Shown: positions 5,030-5,893 of the stretch, piece by piece
How positions within the stretch are numbered: position 1 is the first letter of the stretch
Layout: each line of letters begins with the position of its first letter
Assembly (NCBI GenBank): GCA_028292145.1
Contig: JAQGMX010000211.1
Coordinates: 1-5,893 of the forward strand
DNA: 5,893 nucleotides
Source: Variovorax sp.
GTDB taxonomy: Bacteria; Pseudomonadota; Gammaproteobacteria; Burkholderiales; Burkholderiaceae_C
Direction of reading: 5' to 3'
Notes under the pieces: generated by a model
What the model saw: the letters and a program-made list of their open reading frames with translations, nothing else
Database searches by the model: none
What the model was told of the DNA's origin: nothing
Position numbers and translations under genes: made by a program

Positions 5030-5893
5030 TTCGCGCGCTTTCTTCACCTCCCGACTGGCTGACCGCCATCGACCGCTGGATGTCCCGGCCGCGCAGCGCG
5101 CGCCATGTCGTCGCCGGACTCAGCCTGTACCTGCTGCTGGCGGCCAACTGGGCGTTGTGGATCGAGCTGTCGCAGATCGGCGGCGCGCCGAGCCTCTACT
5201 GGCGCTCGGTTCTGGGCATGGCGCTGCTGGTCGGCTTCGGCACGCTGGGAATGCTGTCGCTGACGGCCTGGTCGCGCTTCATGAAGCCGCTGTGGTTCGT
5301 GATCGTGCTGGTGGCTGCCGTGGCCCAGCACTACATGCTGACCTACCACGTCGTCATGGACCCGACGATGGCGGCCAACGCCCTGCAGACCGACATGCAC
5401 GAGACGCGCGACCTGCTCGGCTGGCGCATGGTCTTCAATGTGTTGCCGGTGATGGTGCTGCCGGCCTGGTGGCTGCTGCGCGTGCGCATCGTGCGAATGG
5501 GTGCCTGGTCGCAGGTTTGGCGCAACGCGGCGTTGTTCGTCGCGTCGATCGCGGTCGTGGCCGGCAGCATCGCGGCACTTTCGCGCGATCTGGCGCCGCT
5601 CATGCGGAACAACGTCACGTTGCGCTACATGATGAATCCGCTGGCGAGCGTGTATTCGACAGGTTCGGTGCTCATCAAGCCGATGTTCGCCCGGTCGAAA
5701 CGGCTGGTGCCGGTTTCTGCAGGCGCCGCGCTCGGCCCCACCTACGCCGCGCAGGCGAAGCCGCCGATGTTCGTCGTGGTGGTCGGCGAAACGGCACGCG
5801 CCGACCATTTCGCGCTCAACGGCTACGGTCGCGACACCACGCCCGAACTCGCCGCCCGCCAGGTGCTGAACTGGACCAACGTGCACTCCTGCG
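5026..5893 (+). CDS. eptA: Lipid A phosphoethanolamine transferase EptA, N-terminal part (cut by window edge)
   Basis: The first 289 codons of an EptA/PmrC/MCR-type enzyme, about half of the usual length near 550. These inner-membrane proteins move phosphoethanolamine from phosphatidylethanolamine to lipid A phosphates on the periplasmic side, reducing surface charge and binding of cationic peptides such as polymyxin. Five transmembrane helices are visible at about 26-47, 59-80, 87-106, 135-152 and 166-184, as in EptA. A linker with the family-typical LRYMMNPLASVYS (199-211) follows. The alkaline-phosphatase-like domain opens with MFVVVVGETARADHFALNGYGRDTTPEL, in which E255 of VVGETAR is the expected zinc ligand. 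The sequence stops at NVHSCG, one codon before the threonine that forms the phosphoethanolamine intermediate, so the nucleophile and the later zinc ligands cannot be checked. The ATG at 5026 overlaps the PAP2 terminal TGA (ATGA), implying translational coupling; the own ribosome site is weak (AGG at about 5018-5020). It is probably co-transcribed with PAP2 from the promoter near 4265-4296. Confidence 0.95.
   Translation, partial: MIRALSSPPDWLTAIDRWMSRPRSARHVVAGLSLYLLLAANWALWIELSQIGGAPSLYWRSVLGMALLVGFGTLGMLSLTAWSRFMKPLWFVIVLVAAVAQHYMLTYHVVMDPTMAANALQTDMHETRDLLGWRMVFNVLPVMVLPAWWLLRVRIVRMGAWSQVWRNAALFVASIAVVAGSIAALSRDLAPLMRNNVTLRYMMNPLASVYSTGSVLIKPMFARSKRLVPVSAGAALGPTYAAQAKPPMFVVVVGETARADHFALNGYGRDTTPELAARQVLNWTNVHSC

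Noticed and set aside
5044..5886. A 280-codon open frame on the minus strand opposite eptA
   Set aside because: Histidine/arginine/glutamine-rich composition typical of antisense to a membrane protein gene; the plus strand encodes an unmistakable EptA.

Overview
The window is GC-rich, densely coded DNA from a Gram-negative bacterium. Lipid A-directed genes, a four-cysteine ETF:ubiquinone oxidoreductase and the protein sequences suggest a proteobacterium, most likely a betaproteobacterium. The taxonomy is inferred from remembered family resemblance, not from a search.

Layout. A leftward block runs on the minus strand from about 4202 to the left edge. It holds an OmpR-family response regulator (3522-4202), its membrane histidine kinase (2152-3525, joined to it by a 4-base GTGA overlap), an ETF:ubiquinone oxidoreductase (416-2116, 35 bases after the kinase stop) and, after a 117-base gap, the first 99 codons of a PAS-domain sensor protein cut by the window edge (1-298). 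A rightward block starts from a 164-base divergent intergenic region (4203-4366). It holds a PAP2-family membrane phosphatase gene (4367-5029) and the first 289 codons of an EptA-type phosphoethanolamine transferase (5026 to the right edge), joined to it by a 4-base ATGA overlap.

How it fits together. The regulator/kinase pair resembles PmrAB/QseBC systems and stands back to back with a PAP2-eptA pair. In known bacteria such systems control decoration of lipid A phosphates with phosphoethanolamine, which lowers surface negative charge and binding of cationic peptides. The divergent region contains a perfect tandem repeat TTCAGG-N5-TTCAGG with an 11-base period, the geometry expected of an OmpR/PmrA-type operator. 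It sits just upstream of a possible -10 element for PAP2-eptA and overlaps a possible -35 for the regulator. The ETF-QO gene belongs to electron transfer from flavoprotein dehydrogenases (fatty and amino acid oxidation) to quinone and has no evident functional link to the lipid A genes.

Main anomaly. The PAP2 gene has an in-frame TGA at codon 162 (4850-4852). The same frame continues beyond it with recognisable PAP2 sequence, including the third catalytic motif, and ends exactly at the ATGA junction with eptA. The gene is therefore either a recent nonsense pseudogene or carries a base-call error. No wholly new system is evident; the most informative features are the interrupted PAP2 gene and the putative operator.
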